Positions 11,101-19,155 of a stretch of DNA of 48,037 bases are shown piece after piece (position 1 is the first letter of the stretch; every line of letters begins with the position of its first letter). The translations under genes and the position numbers were made by a program. Below the pieces are notes generated by a model. The model was not told where the DNA came from. It saw only the letters and a list, made by a program, of their open reading frames with translations, and did no database searches. The DNA is from Prevotella sp. (GTDB lineage Bacteria; Bacteroidota; Bacteroidia; Bacteroidales; Bacteroidaceae): the NCBI GenBank assembly GCA_024681875.1, contig JAILAA010000179.1, positions 1 to 48,037 of the forward strand, in the 5' to 3' direction.

Positions 11101-11195
11101 TTGTCACGGAAGACGCTCCCCGCAGTCTCGACCTCGACGCTCCGCAGGGCACGCTTGTTACCTATAGCGGCAAGGCACTCAGCGTCAAGCTGTAA
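8181..11195 (+). CDS. GH31 family glycoside hydrolase with PA14 insert (alpha-xylosidase or alpha-glucosidase)
   Basis: A 1004-aa secreted glycosidase. The N-terminus (MKRIFTVLFCGWVLTTHA) is a signal peptide, followed by the GH31 N-terminal beta-sandwich. A PA14-type domain sits at about residues 245-400 (YEGYIEAP, IKVYIDGKEV). The (beta/alpha)8 barrel has the nucleophile motif WWMDASEP (Asp598) and the acid/base motif WSGD (Asp679). C-terminal beta domains follow. A PA14 insert in GH31 is known from xyloglucan-specific alpha-xylosidases of Bacteroides and Cellvibrio, so alpha-xylosidase is the first guess, but alpha-glucosidase cannot be excluded. There is no SusCD or other xyloglucan gene beside it. 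Its stop is 3 bp from the stop of the convergent cydB. ATG codons at 8181, 8184 and 8190 are all possible starts. Confidence 0.93.
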   Translation: MMNMKRIFTVLFCGWVLTTHAADVKTNGNQVTIRPDGGQAKVIQLEVINDNIIRVRATSKDELPVKPQSLMIVPQQPYKGDVTIEEWPASSSEHVISAPQVVVKAKNVRVFVNKETGHMRFFDGNGKPLAEEALDRPDEGTGKQFWDFTVPERELGIKGGVQPTEEQKHGLTWQLKFRSDGPDSESFYGLGQHQSEEFNMRGKNEDLFQYNTKVSIPFVLSTKNYGLLWDAYSYCRFGNPHDYLQLNRAFKLYDKQGKEGHLTGTYIDARGKKLVRDEDSIYYEYGTPAKSEIANRTDNGGIKNLPKDFNLAGANVVYEGYIEAPQSASYQFILYYAGYIKVYIDGKEVVSERWRTAWNPNAYKFETPLTSGKRTHLRIEWQPDGGESYCGLRVAEPRSTREREALTIWCEMAKDMDYYFIAGQNMDEVISGYRTLTGKASLYPKWVLGFWQSRERYKTQEELVSTLAEFRKRQIPIDNIVQDWNYWPEDQWGSHEFEASRYPDPQKMLDDVHQMHGRFMISVWPKFYVNTDNYKELDAKGWMYNQSPTDDIHDWVGPGYKNGFYDAYDPDARKMFWRQMDEKLYTNLGKKVDAWWMDASEPNVRDCTPMWYRKALSGPTALGTSTEYFNAYSTVNADAIYNGQRSVWKGKKDEPRVFLLTRSGFAGEQRYSTATWSGDIGTRWEDMRAQMTAGLNYSMSGVPFWGMDQGGFCVENRYVAAQQLYDKTGQENEDLKEWRELQTRWNQFGAFIPLFRSHGQWPLREIWNIAPDDHPAYKSFVYYDKLRYRLMPYLYSLAGWAHFRDYTLMRALVMDFNGDTEVENIGNQWMLGPALMACPVGYYKARNRSVYFPRQCGWYDLYTGEHMTGGKHLVVDAPYDRIPVYVREGSIIPFGPEMEWCDEKPAELIHLYIYAGANGEFQLYEDEGTNYNYEQGKYSTIDIGYDDATRTVTFGKRQGQFPGMLKTRRFNVVLVTEDAPRSLDLDAPQGTLVTYSGKALSVKL

Positions 11196-11198
11196 CCA

Positions 11199-12371
11199 TT
11201 AGTAAGCCTCCTCGTCGGCGGCCAGTTCCTCTCTGTCAATCTTGCGGCTGTCTATCTTTCTCCAGCAGTAGATGATGTACGCCAGGACAAAGGGAACAAG
11301 CAGCGACACATAGAACATTGTGCGCAGCGTAAACTCGCTGCTCGACGAGTTGTCGATGGTTAATGACATCTGTAAGTCGTGTGTCGAGGGATAATAGGCG
11401 GTGTAGTTCCATCCCGCGCAGAGTAACAATGCCAGCACAGTGAGCACGGTACCGATTCCCGCAGGCCAGATGCCTTGGAACTTGCCTTTGCTCTCAGCCT
11501 TGCGCCACACCTCCATGGCGATGCCCGACAGCACCAGTGCCACTCCTACAAGCAGCATAATGAGTAGCGGCCACATCTCTATGAAGTTGGTCAGGTACTT
11601 ATGCGGCAACACTACGATTTCGCCCGTCTCAATAACCCATCCATAGCCGTCCTTGGTCAGCAGGTGCACGGCGTAGGCCACGAAGAGCACCACGAAAGGC
11701 ACGGCAGATCCCAGAAGACGCACGGAGGCACGCGAGCGGATGTCCTCATCGTTCACATTGTTTATAATGTATAGTGTGCCTAACGTACGCGCCAGAAACA
11801 TCACAGCTAAGCCGAATACCAGCACCCAGGGGTTGAGCAGGGCATCAAGTCCGTTGGAGGCGTTGCCCCAGTGACTGATAGCTTGTCCGCCACCTTCTAT
11901 CAACAGTGGCGAAGTGAGGCTGGCCTTCTCCACCACGAAGTTGGAACCTTCGAAGAACGTGGCCACGGCACCGCCAAGGAGCAGCGGGCCGAGGATGCCG
12001 TTCAGCACGAGGCACCACTGGAACGTGTTGGCACCGAGGAAGTTGCCCAGCTTGTTCTGAAACTCGTAGCTTACGGCTTGCACCACGAAGGTGAACAGGA
12101 TAATCATCCACAGCCAATAGGCGCCGCCAAACGACGTGCTGTAGAACAGTGGGAAGGAGGCGAAGAAGGCTCCACCGAAGGTGACCAGTGTGGTGAAGGT
12201 GAACTCCCACTTGCGGCCTGTAGAGTTGACGATGAGGCGGCGTCCTTCAGGCGTCCAGCCCAAGGAACGCACCATGGAGTTGGCGCCCTGCACGAACATC
12301 AGGAAGACAAGCAGTGCCCCAAGCAGTGATACGATGAACCACCAATAATGTTGCAGAAATTCGTAGGTCAT
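11199..12371 (-). CDS. cydB: Cytochrome bd ubiquinol oxidase subunit II
   Basis: A 390-aa integral membrane protein with about eight or nine hydrophobic segments. It is the second subunit of the cytochrome bd quinol oxidase, the high-affinity oxygen-reducing terminal oxidase used by anaerobic or microaerophilic Bacteroidota. The N-terminal GANSMVRSLGWTPEGRRLIVN stretch, followed by long hydrophobic helices and a short charged C-terminus, fits the Bacteroidota CydB type. Its start overlaps the cydA stop by 4 bp (ATGA), implying translational coupling. There is no visible terminator in the 3-bp gap to the convergent GH31 gene. Confidence 0.96.
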   Translation of the reverse strand: MTYEFLQHYWWFIVSLLGALLVFLMFVQGANSMVRSLGWTPEGRRLIVNSTGRKWEFTFTTLVTFGGAFFASFPLFYSTSFGGAYWLWMIILFTFVVQAVSYEFQNKLGNFLGANTFQWCLVLNGILGPLLLGGAVATFFEGSNFVVEKASLTSPLLIEGGGQAISHWGNASNGLDALLNPWVLVFGLAVMFLARTLGTLYIINNVNDEDIRSRASVRLLGSAVPFVVLFVAYAVHLLTKDGYGWVIETGEIVVLPHKYLTNFIEMWPLLIMLLVGVALVLSGIAMEVWRKAESKGKFQGIWPAGIGTVLTVLALLLCAGWNYTAYYPSTHDLQMSLTIDNSSSSEFTLRTMFYVSLLVPFVLAYIIYCWRKIDSRKIDREELAADEEAY

Positions 12372-14020
12372 AATTCCGGTCCTTTCTTGATTTGTTTCAA
12401 CATAATACTAATCTCCACAGCCAGCATAGTAGTGAAGAGAATGAGGAAGAGGGCGAAAGTGAGCATGACTGACTCCGATTTCAAATCGCTGACGGCAGCC
12501 CATGTCGGCAGCATATCTTGGATAGTCCACGGCTGACGCCCCATCTCTGCCACTATCCATCCGCTCTCGGAGGCGATGTAGGCCAGTGGCAGCATGATGA
12601 TGGCCGCCCAGCAGAGCCACTTCGGCTGAGAGCCCGATGCAGGCACGTCCGCCTCTGTCTCTTTCAGCAAGCCGATAGCTGCCAGCAGACGACGCGAGAA
12701 GATGGAGATGAACGGAATGTTGTAACCCAATACCAGCACCAAACCGAAAAACAGAATAAGTAGGCAACCCGTCCCCACCATTGTGCGGAAAGCCCAGAAG
12801 TTAAGGCCTACAGGCGGCACTAGCTCACTCTTGTCGTGGATATAGCCATATCCGAAATACTTCTCGTTTTCGCGGAATACCTTCAGCTGCCTTATGGCCT
12901 CTGGGTCATCCTTGTCGGCGCGCGCTTGGCGATAGGCTTGCAGCGCTGCTATGGCCTGTTTCCCTCGCGCAATCTTCTCATCAGCCGACGGCTCTTGTGT
13001 GCCGTCTGGCCGCGTATAGCCGTTTAGAATGTCATTGATGCCTGGCACATATCCGTCCGTAGTGTTTGTAGCCATGATAGACAAGGCGTAGGGTAGGGCG
13101 ATTTTCAGCGCAGGCTCTTGCTCGTTGGCGTAGTCGGGCTGCTGCAATGGGTTCACCAGTGCCACCATTGTCAGACTCTGTGTGTGGCCGCCATTGTAGA
13201 GGGCTTCCATAGCGGCCAGTTTCATGGGTTGATGCTTCGCCACGTCCTGACCTGAGATGTGGCCTGTAAAGGCTGCACCCAAAGCAGCCACCAAGCCTAC
13301 GATGCTGCCAATCTTGATACTCTGCATCGCCAGCTGCGTGTGGCGTTTCTTCAGCAGATACCAGCACGACACGGCCACCACGAAGACGGCGCCGATGATC
13401 CAGGCGGAGATGACGGTGTGCAGGAACTTGTCGATGGCGAAGGGCGACAGGGCCACGTCCCAGAAAGACGTCATCTCATTGCGCATGGTGTCGGGGTTGA
13501 ACTCACAGCCCACGGGATACTGCATCCACGAGTTGGCCACGAGTATCCACCAAGCCGACAGCGTGGCGCCTATGCCGGTTAGCCACGTGGAAGCGAGGTG
13601 GAAGCCCGCACTCACTTTCTTCCAGCCGAAGAACATCACGGCCACGAAGGTGCTCTCCATGAAGAACGCCACAATGCCCTCGATGGCCAGCGGAGCGCCG
13701 AAGATGTCGCCCACAAGCCATGAGTAGTTGCTCCAATTGGTACCGAACTCGAACTCAAGGATAATGCCTGTGGCCACACCCATGGCGAAGTTCACGCCGA
13801 AGAGACGCTGCCAGAACTTGGACGTCTTTTTCCAGAACGCAGAAGCCTCAGCGTCGGCCCGTTTCTGTTTCTTGTAGTAGATTGTTTCGCAGATGCCCAT
13901 GATGACCGCCAGTCCCAGCGTCAGGGGAACGAAGAGCCAGTGGTAGATGGCCGTCAGCGCAAACTGCGCCCTCGACCAGTCAATGGTACCGGCATCAATG
14001 GTTAATAGTAGATCTTGCAT
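12368..14020 (-). CDS. cydA: Cytochrome bd ubiquinol oxidase subunit I
   Basis: A 550-aa haem-carrying subunit that oxidises quinol and reduces oxygen to water at the inner membrane. Visible hallmarks are the N-terminal WSRAQFALTAIYHWLFVPLTLG helix with His27 (the expected haem b595 ligand), the GRQPW motif at residues 494-498 near the C-terminus, and several transmembrane helices. The middle section (about residues 255-395) is hydrophilic and includes the quinol loop. The gene is second in a DUF4492-cydA-cydB operon, 12 bp downstream of the DUF4492 gene and 4-bp overlapped with cydB. Confidence 0.97.
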   Translation of the reverse strand: MQDLLLTIDAGTIDWSRAQFALTAIYHWLFVPLTLGLAVIMGICETIYYKKQKRADAEASAFWKKTSKFWQRLFGVNFAMGVATGIILEFEFGTNWSNYSWLVGDIFGAPLAIEGIVAFFMESTFVAVMFFGWKKVSAGFHLASTWLTGIGATLSAWWILVANSWMQYPVGCEFNPDTMRNEMTSFWDVALSPFAIDKFLHTVISAWIIGAVFVVAVSCWYLLKKRHTQLAMQSIKIGSIVGLVAALGAAFTGHISGQDVAKHQPMKLAAMEALYNGGHTQSLTMVALVNPLQQPDYANEQEPALKIALPYALSIMATNTTDGYVPGINDILNGYTRPDGTQEPSADEKIARGKQAIAALQAYRQARADKDDPEAIRQLKVFRENEKYFGYGYIHDKSELVPPVGLNFWAFRTMVGTGCLLILFFGLVLVLGYNIPFISIFSRRLLAAIGLLKETEADVPASGSQPKWLCWAAIIMLPLAYIASESGWIVAEMGRQPWTIQDMLPTWAAVSDLKSESVMLTFALFLILFTTMLAVEISIMLKQIKKGPEL

Positions 14021-14032
14021 AGGTTATGTTTT

Positions 14033-14254
14033 TTATTGGTTATTGTCCAACAGCTTTGTAGCCACAAAGTCGGCCTCAGCGCCCTTTTCCGCGTGAGAAC
14101 TAAGAAAGTTGGGAAAAAAGAAAATCTTCAGGACAACGAAGATGATAAACAGCTTGATGGCAATGACCAGCCACAGCGTCTTCCCTAGCGTCATGCTGCG
14201 GAATCCATCGTAGTACAGGTGGAAAGCACGGTGAAGAAAACCGTCATTACTCAT
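14033..14254 (-). CDS. DUF4492 small membrane protein of the cytochrome bd operon
   Basis: A 73-aa protein with one transmembrane helix (LWLVIAIKLFIIFVVLKIFFFP) after the motif HLYYDGFRSMTLGKTLW. DUF4492 proteins are found next to cydAB in Bacteroidota and are presumed accessory factors of the oxidase; no mechanism is established. An upstream in-frame ATG at 14308 would add 18 residues, but a strong promoter (TATCTTTG at 14278-14285 with TTTGG 20 bp upstream) lies inside that extension. The transcript should start near 14271, so the ATG at 14254 is the real start. Confidence 0.85.
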   Translation of the reverse strand: MSNDGFLHRAFHLYYDGFRSMTLGKTLWLVIAIKLFIIFVVLKIFFFPNFLSSHAEKGAEADFVATKLLDNNQ

Positions 14255-14277
14255 AAGCTTCAGGTCATTAGTGTTGG

Positions 14278-14309
14278 CAAAGATATGAATTATTTTCCTA
14301 ACTGCCAAA
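14278..14309 (-). promoter_or_regulatory. Promoter of the DUF4492-cydAB operon
   Basis: On the minus strand TTTGG (14305-14309) and TATCTTTG (14278-14285) are separated by the canonical 20 bp between TTG and TAnnTTTG. Predicted transcription start is near 14271, leaving about 17 nt of leader before the ATG at 14254. Confidence 0.75.
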
Positions 14310-14411
14310 AGAAAGGCTAAAATAGTTTACATTTTTACTAATTAAACTAAATTTTCATATCGCAAAAATGTATTTATCCTGTTTTTCTTCGCCGATTCGA
14401 GGGAAAGTGCG

Positions 14412-14419
14412 TAATTTTG
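14412..14419 (+). promoter_or_regulatory. -7 box upstream of the coiled-coil protein gene
   Basis: TAATTTTG matches TAnnTTTG and lies 23 bp before the ATG at 14443. The -33 region has only TTC (14388-14390), so the match is partial. Confidence 0.55.
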
Positions 14420-14442
14420 CAAGTCCTTAAGAAAAAAAAATA

Positions 14443-15339
14443 ATGAAGAAGACAATCATCATTTCAGTGATTGCAGCAGTGCTATTGGCACTTGCTGTGG
14501 CTGCCAGTCTGTGGTTTTTCGTCATCCAACCGAAGAATGAAGACCTGAAGCAGCAGGATGAGAAGATGAAAAGTATGCAGGAGCTGGCTGAGCTGGAGAA
14601 GGAGGAGATGGAAAGTGAATATGCCCAGCTGGACCTGCAGTACGGCGAGATGATGATGCAAATCACCAACGACTCGCTCATCGCACAGCTCACCCGCGAA
14701 CAGCTTCGTGCCCAGCAGTTGCTAGAGGAACTGAAGCAGGTGAAGGCCGACAACGCCGCTGAGATTACACGTTTGAAGAGAGAACTGAACAGTGTGCGTG
14801 CCGTGCTGCGCGACTACATCCGTCAGGTGGACTCGCTCAATCAAGTTAACCAACATTTGCGTAACGAGAACTCGCAGCTGTCGGGAAGACTGGAAGAGAG
14901 CAACCGCGAGAACCAGAGTTTGCAGCAGGAACGCCAGCAGTTGACGGAACGCGTGACCATTGCCGCCCAGCTCAACGCCACGGCCATCAGCATGACGCGT
15001 CTTGGCAAGAAAAAAGCTGCCAAGAAGATGAGTGATACGAAATCGCTACAGGTAAACTTCAACATTGCTCGCAATGTTACTGCCGAGAATGGCGAGCGTA
15101 CGATATATGTGCGCGTTATGACGCCTACAGGCAGTGTGCTGAGCGGTGGCGGATACTTCAACTATGAGAACCGTCAGCTGGAATACTCCATGAAAAAGGT
15201 CATAGAATACTCAGGCGAAGAGACTCCTGTAGTGGTCTATTGGAACGTGGAAGAGACTTTAATGGCAGGCGACTATCATGTCAGCATCTTTGCCGACGGC
15301 AACATGATTGGCGACAGAACTTTCAGCTATGAGAAGTAA
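14443..15339 (+). CDS. Membrane-anchored coiled-coil protein of unknown function
   Basis: A 298-aa protein with an N-terminal transmembrane anchor (residues 4-27), a long Glu/Gln/Leu-rich coiled coil (about 30-185) and a C-terminal beta-rich globular domain (about 200-298, containing ERTIYVRVMTPTGSVL and DYHVSIFADGNMIGDRTF). The likely topology is inner-membrane anchor with the coiled coil and beta domain in the periplasm. I do not recognise a named family. It lies 40 bp upstream of the tolC-like gene on the same strand and may be co-transcribed with the exporter, but there is no direct evidence of a role in it. Confidence 0.85.
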   Translation: MKKTIIISVIAAVLLALAVAASLWFFVIQPKNEDLKQQDEKMKSMQELAELEKEEMESEYAQLDLQYGEMMMQITNDSLIAQLTREQLRAQQLLEELKQVKADNAAEITRLKRELNSVRAVLRDYIRQVDSLNQVNQHLRNENSQLSGRLEESNRENQSLQQERQQLTERVTIAAQLNATAISMTRLGKKKAAKKMSDTKSLQVNFNIARNVTAENGERTIYVRVMTPTGSVLSGGGYFNYENRQLEYSMKKVIEYSGEETPVVVYWNVEETLMAGDYHVSIFADGNMIGDRTFSYEK

Positions 15340-15379
15340 GCAACGGACTGACAAGGATTAATACGGATTTCTATATGCT

Positions 15380-16930
15380 ATGAGAAGTGAGATAAAGAAC
15401 AGATGGGTGATAGCTTTATCATTTGTCATTTATCATTTATCCTTTAGCCCCGCAGGAGCGCAAACCATACTCAGCCTCGACAGTTGTCGCGCCATGGCCT
15501 TGCGCAACAGCAAGCAAATGGGTGTGGCCGAGGTGAAGCAGGACATGGCCAAGAACCTGCGACGCTCGGCACGTACGAAATACCTGCCCCACGTTTCGGC
15601 CATCGGCACCTACCAGTACACCAGCGAGGAGATATCATTGCTCAACGATCAGCAGAAAACAGCCCTAAGCAACATCGGCACGACGGCAGCCACGGGAATG
15701 CAGGGACTGGCCGGAGGCGTACAGCAGCAGTTAGGGCAGCTGGGACAGGTGCTGGGCCAGATGGGCGTGCCTCTTGAGGTTTTCCAACAGATGGCCGGAC
15801 AGATGCAGCAGCAGATGGGCCAGACGCTGACCAACACTGCTGGCCTGCTGAACACCGAGGGGCAGAAAATCGTCGACGCATTCCGCACTGATACACGCAA
15901 TATCTTTGCCGGCAGTGTCCTTGTGACGCAACCTCTTTTCATGGGTGGCGCCATTATGGCCCTTAACCGAATGGCCGACATCAACGAGGACATGATGCGG
16001 TATTCTGCTGACGTGCGGCGTCAGACAGTGCTCTACAGCATTGATCAGGCATATTGGCAGGTTGTCTCGCTCAAGCATAAGCAGGAGCTGGCACAGAGCT
16101 TCCTCGACGTGGTGAAGAAACTCGACAGCGACGTGCAGAAGATGATAGCCGAGGGCGTGGCCACCCGAAGCGAGGGCCTTAGCGTCAGCGTGAAGGTGAA
16201 CGAGGCTGAGATGACCCTGCAGAAGGTGAACGATGGTCTGACCCTTTCGCGTATGCTACTCAACGAAAGGATTGGCCTGCCCTTGGACGAGCCGGTTGTC
16301 CTTGCCGATGAAAACGCTGAAAGCCTCGGAACTACAGACATAAAGGCCGTCGTTCCCCCCTCCGAGGGTGCAGGCGGAGCTCTCCGCCCCGAGCTGAAAA
16401 TGCTGGGCAGCGCTGTCGACCTCAGTCATCAGGCCACCAACCTGTTACGTGCTGCCAACCTGCCGCAAGTGGCCCTTACCGGTGGCTATGCAATCAGCAA
16501 TCCTAACGTGCTGAATGGTTTTGAGAAGAAGTTTGGCGGTTTCTGGAACGTCGGCGTCCTGGTCCGTATCCCCATTTGGAACTGGGGCGACGTGGCTTAC
16601 AAGGTGCGAGCCTCAAAAGGAGCAACCGCCATTGCTAACTTGGAATTAGACGAGGCCCGCGACCTCATCGAGCTGCAAGTGAACCAGTCGACGCTGAAGG
16701 TGGAAGAGGCCAACAAGCGCCTCGCCATGGCACTGACCGCCATCGAGCGTGCTGAGGAGAACCTGCGCGTAGCCAATGTTGGCTTCCAGGAGGGTGTCAT
16801 TACACCCACCGTCGTCATGGAGGCCCAGACTGCCTGGCTACAGGCCCGCTCTCAGCTCATCGACGCACAGATTGACGTCCGCCTCTCTCAGGTAGACCTG
16901 CAGAAAGCACTCGGCACGTTAGCCCCATAA
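15380..16930 (+). CDS. TolC family outer-membrane efflux protein
   Basis: A 516-aa outer-membrane channel subunit of a tripartite exporter. A signal peptide (residues 1-28, cleaved after PAGAQ) precedes two TolC half-repeats rich in alpha-helical hairpins; LDSCRAMALRNSKQ at the start and the ERAEENLRVANVGFQEGVITPT region near the end are typical. A Gln/Gly/Met-rich insert at about residues 95-165 lengthens the first half. The signal peptide is partly encoded by a heptad repeat (15415-15449). It is the first of four tightly spaced genes (tolC, hlyD, two ABC-2 permeases). Confidence 0.93.
   Translation: MRSEIKNRWVIALSFVIYHLSFSPAGAQTILSLDSCRAMALRNSKQMGVAEVKQDMAKNLRRSARTKYLPHVSAIGTYQYTSEEISLLNDQQKTALSNIGTTAATGMQGLAGGVQQQLGQLGQVLGQMGVPLEVFQQMAGQMQQQMGQTLTNTAGLLNTEGQKIVDAFRTDTRNIFAGSVLVTQPLFMGGAIMALNRMADINEDMMRYSADVRRQTVLYSIDQAYWQVVSLKHKQELAQSFLDVVKKLDSDVQKMIAEGVATRSEGLSVSVKVNEAEMTLQKVNDGLTLSRMLLNERIGLPLDEPVVLADENAESLGTTDIKAVVPPSEGAGGALRPELKMLGSAVDLSHQATNLLRAANLPQVALTGGYAISNPNVLNGFEKKFGGFWNVGVLVRIPIWNWGDVAYKVRASKGATAIANLELDEARDLIELQVNQSTLKVEEANKRLAMALTAIERAEENLRVANVGFQEGVITPTVVMEAQTAWLQARSQLIDAQIDVRLSQVDLQKALGTLAP
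15415..15449 (+). repeat. Heptad element, TTTATCA type, inside the tolC signal peptide
   Basis: Five 7-bp units with consensus TTTATCA, the last being TTTAGCC. They encode the hydrophobic core LSFVIYHLSFSP. The same series, with the same TTTAG-type last unit, recurs at 23638-23672 (minus), 23729-23763 and 32292-32326. Confidence 0.85.
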
Positions 16931-16987
16931 ATCATATGGGTCTCATTGACCCTATAAGTCCTATTAGTCTCAAAAGCCCATAAAGAA
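16925..16987 (+). repeat. Nonamer repeat between tolC and hlyD
   Basis: About seven imperfect 9-bp units resembling CTATAAGTC (best at 16952-16960 and 16961-16969) span the tolC stop codon and the 64-bp gap before hlyD. The first unit (CCATAAATC) and the last (CATAAAG) are more diverged. It may act as a spacer or control element inside the operon. Confidence 0.6.
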
Positions 16988-16994
16988 CACAACA

Positions 16995-17990
16995 ATGTCA
17001 GAATTAACTCAAGCAAAGAAACAGCATAACAACATCTTGTTGGCCATCGCAGGCTTCGTCATCGTCGTGGCCATCGTAGCCATGATTGGTTACTTCACCT
17101 TCGATCGCGACCCGGAAATTATTCAGGGTCAGGTAGAAGTGTCGGAATACCGTGTGTCGAGCAAGGTGCCCGGCCGTATCAAGGAGATACGTGTCAGGGA
17201 GGGCGACTACGTCCGTGCCGGCGATACATTGGCCATCCTCGAAGCCCCTGAGGTGATGGCGAAGATGCAACAGGCGCAGAGTGCTGAGGATGCTGCCGCT
17301 GCCTTGGAGCAGATGGCCCGCAACGGTGCCCGTAAGGAGCAGATTGAAGGAGCGTTCCAACTGCTTCAGCAGGCCAAGGCAGGTCTGGAGATTCATGAGA
17401 AGTCTTACCAGCGTGCACAGAATCTCTTCGACGAGGGCGTCATTAGTGCTCAGAAACGCGATGAGGCCGAGGCCCTCTACAAATCGTCGCAGGCACAGGT
17501 GAAGGCCGCTCAAAGCCAGTATGACATGGCTGTCAACGGCGCCCGTCAGGAGGAAAGACTCGCCGCACAGGCGCAGGTGAACCGTGCCAAAGGCGCTGTC
17601 CAGGAGGTCAACGCCTACATCGGTGAGACAGTGCAGACGGCTCAGATGGACGGCGAGGTGAGCAGTATCTACCCCAAGGTGGGCGAGCTCGTGGGCACGG
17701 GCAGTCCCATTATGACCATCTCGTTAATGGACGACATGTGGGGTACCTTCAATGTGCGTGAGGATCAGCTGAAGGGTTTGCAGATAGGCAAGGAGTTCAG
17801 TTGCTTCGTGCCTGCCTTCGACAAGAATATCAAGATGAAGGTCTACTTCATGAAGGATCAGGGCACCTACGCCGTGTGGAAAGCCACAAAGGCCAACGGC
17901 CAATACGACCTGAAAACATTCGAGGTAAAGGCTCGTCCCGTGGAGACCATCGAGGGCCTGCGGCCTGGAATGAGTCTGGTGATTAAGTAG
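16995..17990 (+). CDS. HlyD family periplasmic adaptor (membrane fusion protein)
   Basis: A 331-aa adaptor joining the inner-membrane permeases to the TolC channel. It has one N-terminal transmembrane helix (about residues 14-37), a biotinyl-lipoyl-like half (SSKVPGRIKEIRVREGDYVRAGDTLAIL, about 50-80), an alpha-helical hairpin rich in Gln/Ala (about 85-205), the second lipoyl half (DGEVSSIYPKVGELVGTGSP) and a beta-barrel C-terminus. It belongs to the HlyD/YhiI-like group. Its stop is 1 bp from the next gene's ATG, so the two are surely co-transcribed. Confidence 0.93.
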   Translation: MSELTQAKKQHNNILLAIAGFVIVVAIVAMIGYFTFDRDPEIIQGQVEVSEYRVSSKVPGRIKEIRVREGDYVRAGDTLAILEAPEVMAKMQQAQSAEDAAAALEQMARNGARKEQIEGAFQLLQQAKAGLEIHEKSYQRAQNLFDEGVISAQKRDEAEALYKSSQAQVKAAQSQYDMAVNGARQEERLAAQAQVNRAKGAVQEVNAYIGETVQTAQMDGEVSSIYPKVGELVGTGSPIMTISLMDDMWGTFNVREDQLKGLQIGKEFSCFVPAFDKNIKMKVYFMKDQGTYAVWKATKANGQYDLKTFEVKARPVETIEGLRPGMSLVIK

Positions 17991-17991
17991 G

Positions 17992-19155
17992 ATGTTGAAG
18001 CGGATATCACAAATAGCATTACGCGAATGTCGCCGCCTGTTGCAGAATCCCATCTACGGGTTCTGCATGGTGGTGTTTCCGCTGCTTGTGGTATTTTTCT
18101 TTACGTCACTGATGAGCGAGGGTCAGCCATTAGATATGCCCGTCGGCGTGGTCGACGAGGACAATACCTCTACGACACGCGCCCTGGTACACCGTCTCGA
18201 CGCCTTCCAGAACTCGAAGGTAGTGGCACGCTACCCCACGCTGAGTGATGCCCGCCGTGCCATTCAGCAGAATGAGATATATGGCTTCCTGTACATCCCC
18301 AAGGGCACCACTGACAATTTGCTGTCCAGCCGACAGCCTAAGATTTCTTATTACTACACCCTGACCAGCATCACGGCCGGATCGCTTGTATTCAAGGATT
18401 TGAAGACCATCAGCACTTTGGGCTCCGCTGCCGTGGGGCAGGCCACAATGCGTGCCAAGGGCTTTACTGATGAACAGATACAGACATTCCTGCAGCCCAT
18501 CCGAATAAACCTGCACCAGATTAGCAACCCTCAGACGAACTACAACGTCTACCTCTCCACCATGCTCATCCCAGGTTTGATGATGCTCTTTATGTTCCTT
18601 ATCACGGCCTATTCCATTGGCACGGAGCTGAAGTTCAATACATCGAAGGAATGGATGCAGACCGCTGACAACAATGTCCTCGTGGCCCTGATTGGCAAGC
18701 TGCTGCCCCAGGCGCTCATATTCCTCTTCATTACCTTCCTCTACGAGTTCTACGTCTTCGGCATCCTGCGTTTCCCCCATCCGGGCGGCGTGGGCATGAT
18801 GACGCTGCTGGCCGTGCTCCACGTGCTGGCAGCGCAGGGTTTTGGTGTCTTCGCTTTCGGCCTGATGCCGTCGCTGCGTATGTCGATGAGTATTTGCTCA
18901 CTGTGGGCGGTGCTCAGCTTCTCAATGGCCGGCTCCGCCTTCCCCATCATCGGCATGGATGGCCCGCTGCAGGCTGCCAGCTGGCTCTTTCCCCTGCGCC
19001 ATTACTACATGCTCTACCAAATCTGCGTCTTCAACGGCTATCCGCTGCTTGAGGCGTGGTTCCACTTTGCAGCCCTCGTAGGCTTTGCCCTGCTGCCCTG
19101 GCTGGTGCTGAAGAAGATAAAGAATGCAATGCTAAACTACGTCTATATACCATGA
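17992..19155 (+). CDS. ABC-2 type transporter permease (first)
   Basis: A 387-aa inner-membrane permease of the ABC-2 (YhhJ/YbhS-like) family. One transmembrane helix lies at about residues 20-40, then a large periplasmic domain (about 45-185, with VGVVDEDNTSTTRALVHRLD), then five or six helices to the C-terminus. It probably forms a heterodimer with the next gene product. It overlaps that gene by 4 bp (ATGA). No ATP-binding subunit is encoded in the cluster. The exported substrate cannot be told from sequence. Confidence 0.92.
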   Translation: MLKRISQIALRECRRLLQNPIYGFCMVVFPLLVVFFFTSLMSEGQPLDMPVGVVDEDNTSTTRALVHRLDAFQNSKVVARYPTLSDARRAIQQNEIYGFLYIPKGTTDNLLSSRQPKISYYYTLTSITAGSLVFKDLKTISTLGSAAVGQATMRAKGFTDEQIQTFLQPIRINLHQISNPQTNYNVYLSTMLIPGLMMLFMFLITAYSIGTELKFNTSKEWMQTADNNVLVALIGKLLPQALIFLFITFLYEFYVFGILRFPHPGGVGMMTLLAVLHVLAAQGFGVFAFGLMPSLRMSMSICSLWAVLSFSMAGSAFPIIGMDGPLQAASWLFPLRHYYMLYQICVFNGYPLLEAWFHFAALVGFALLPWLVLKKIKNAMLNYVYIP

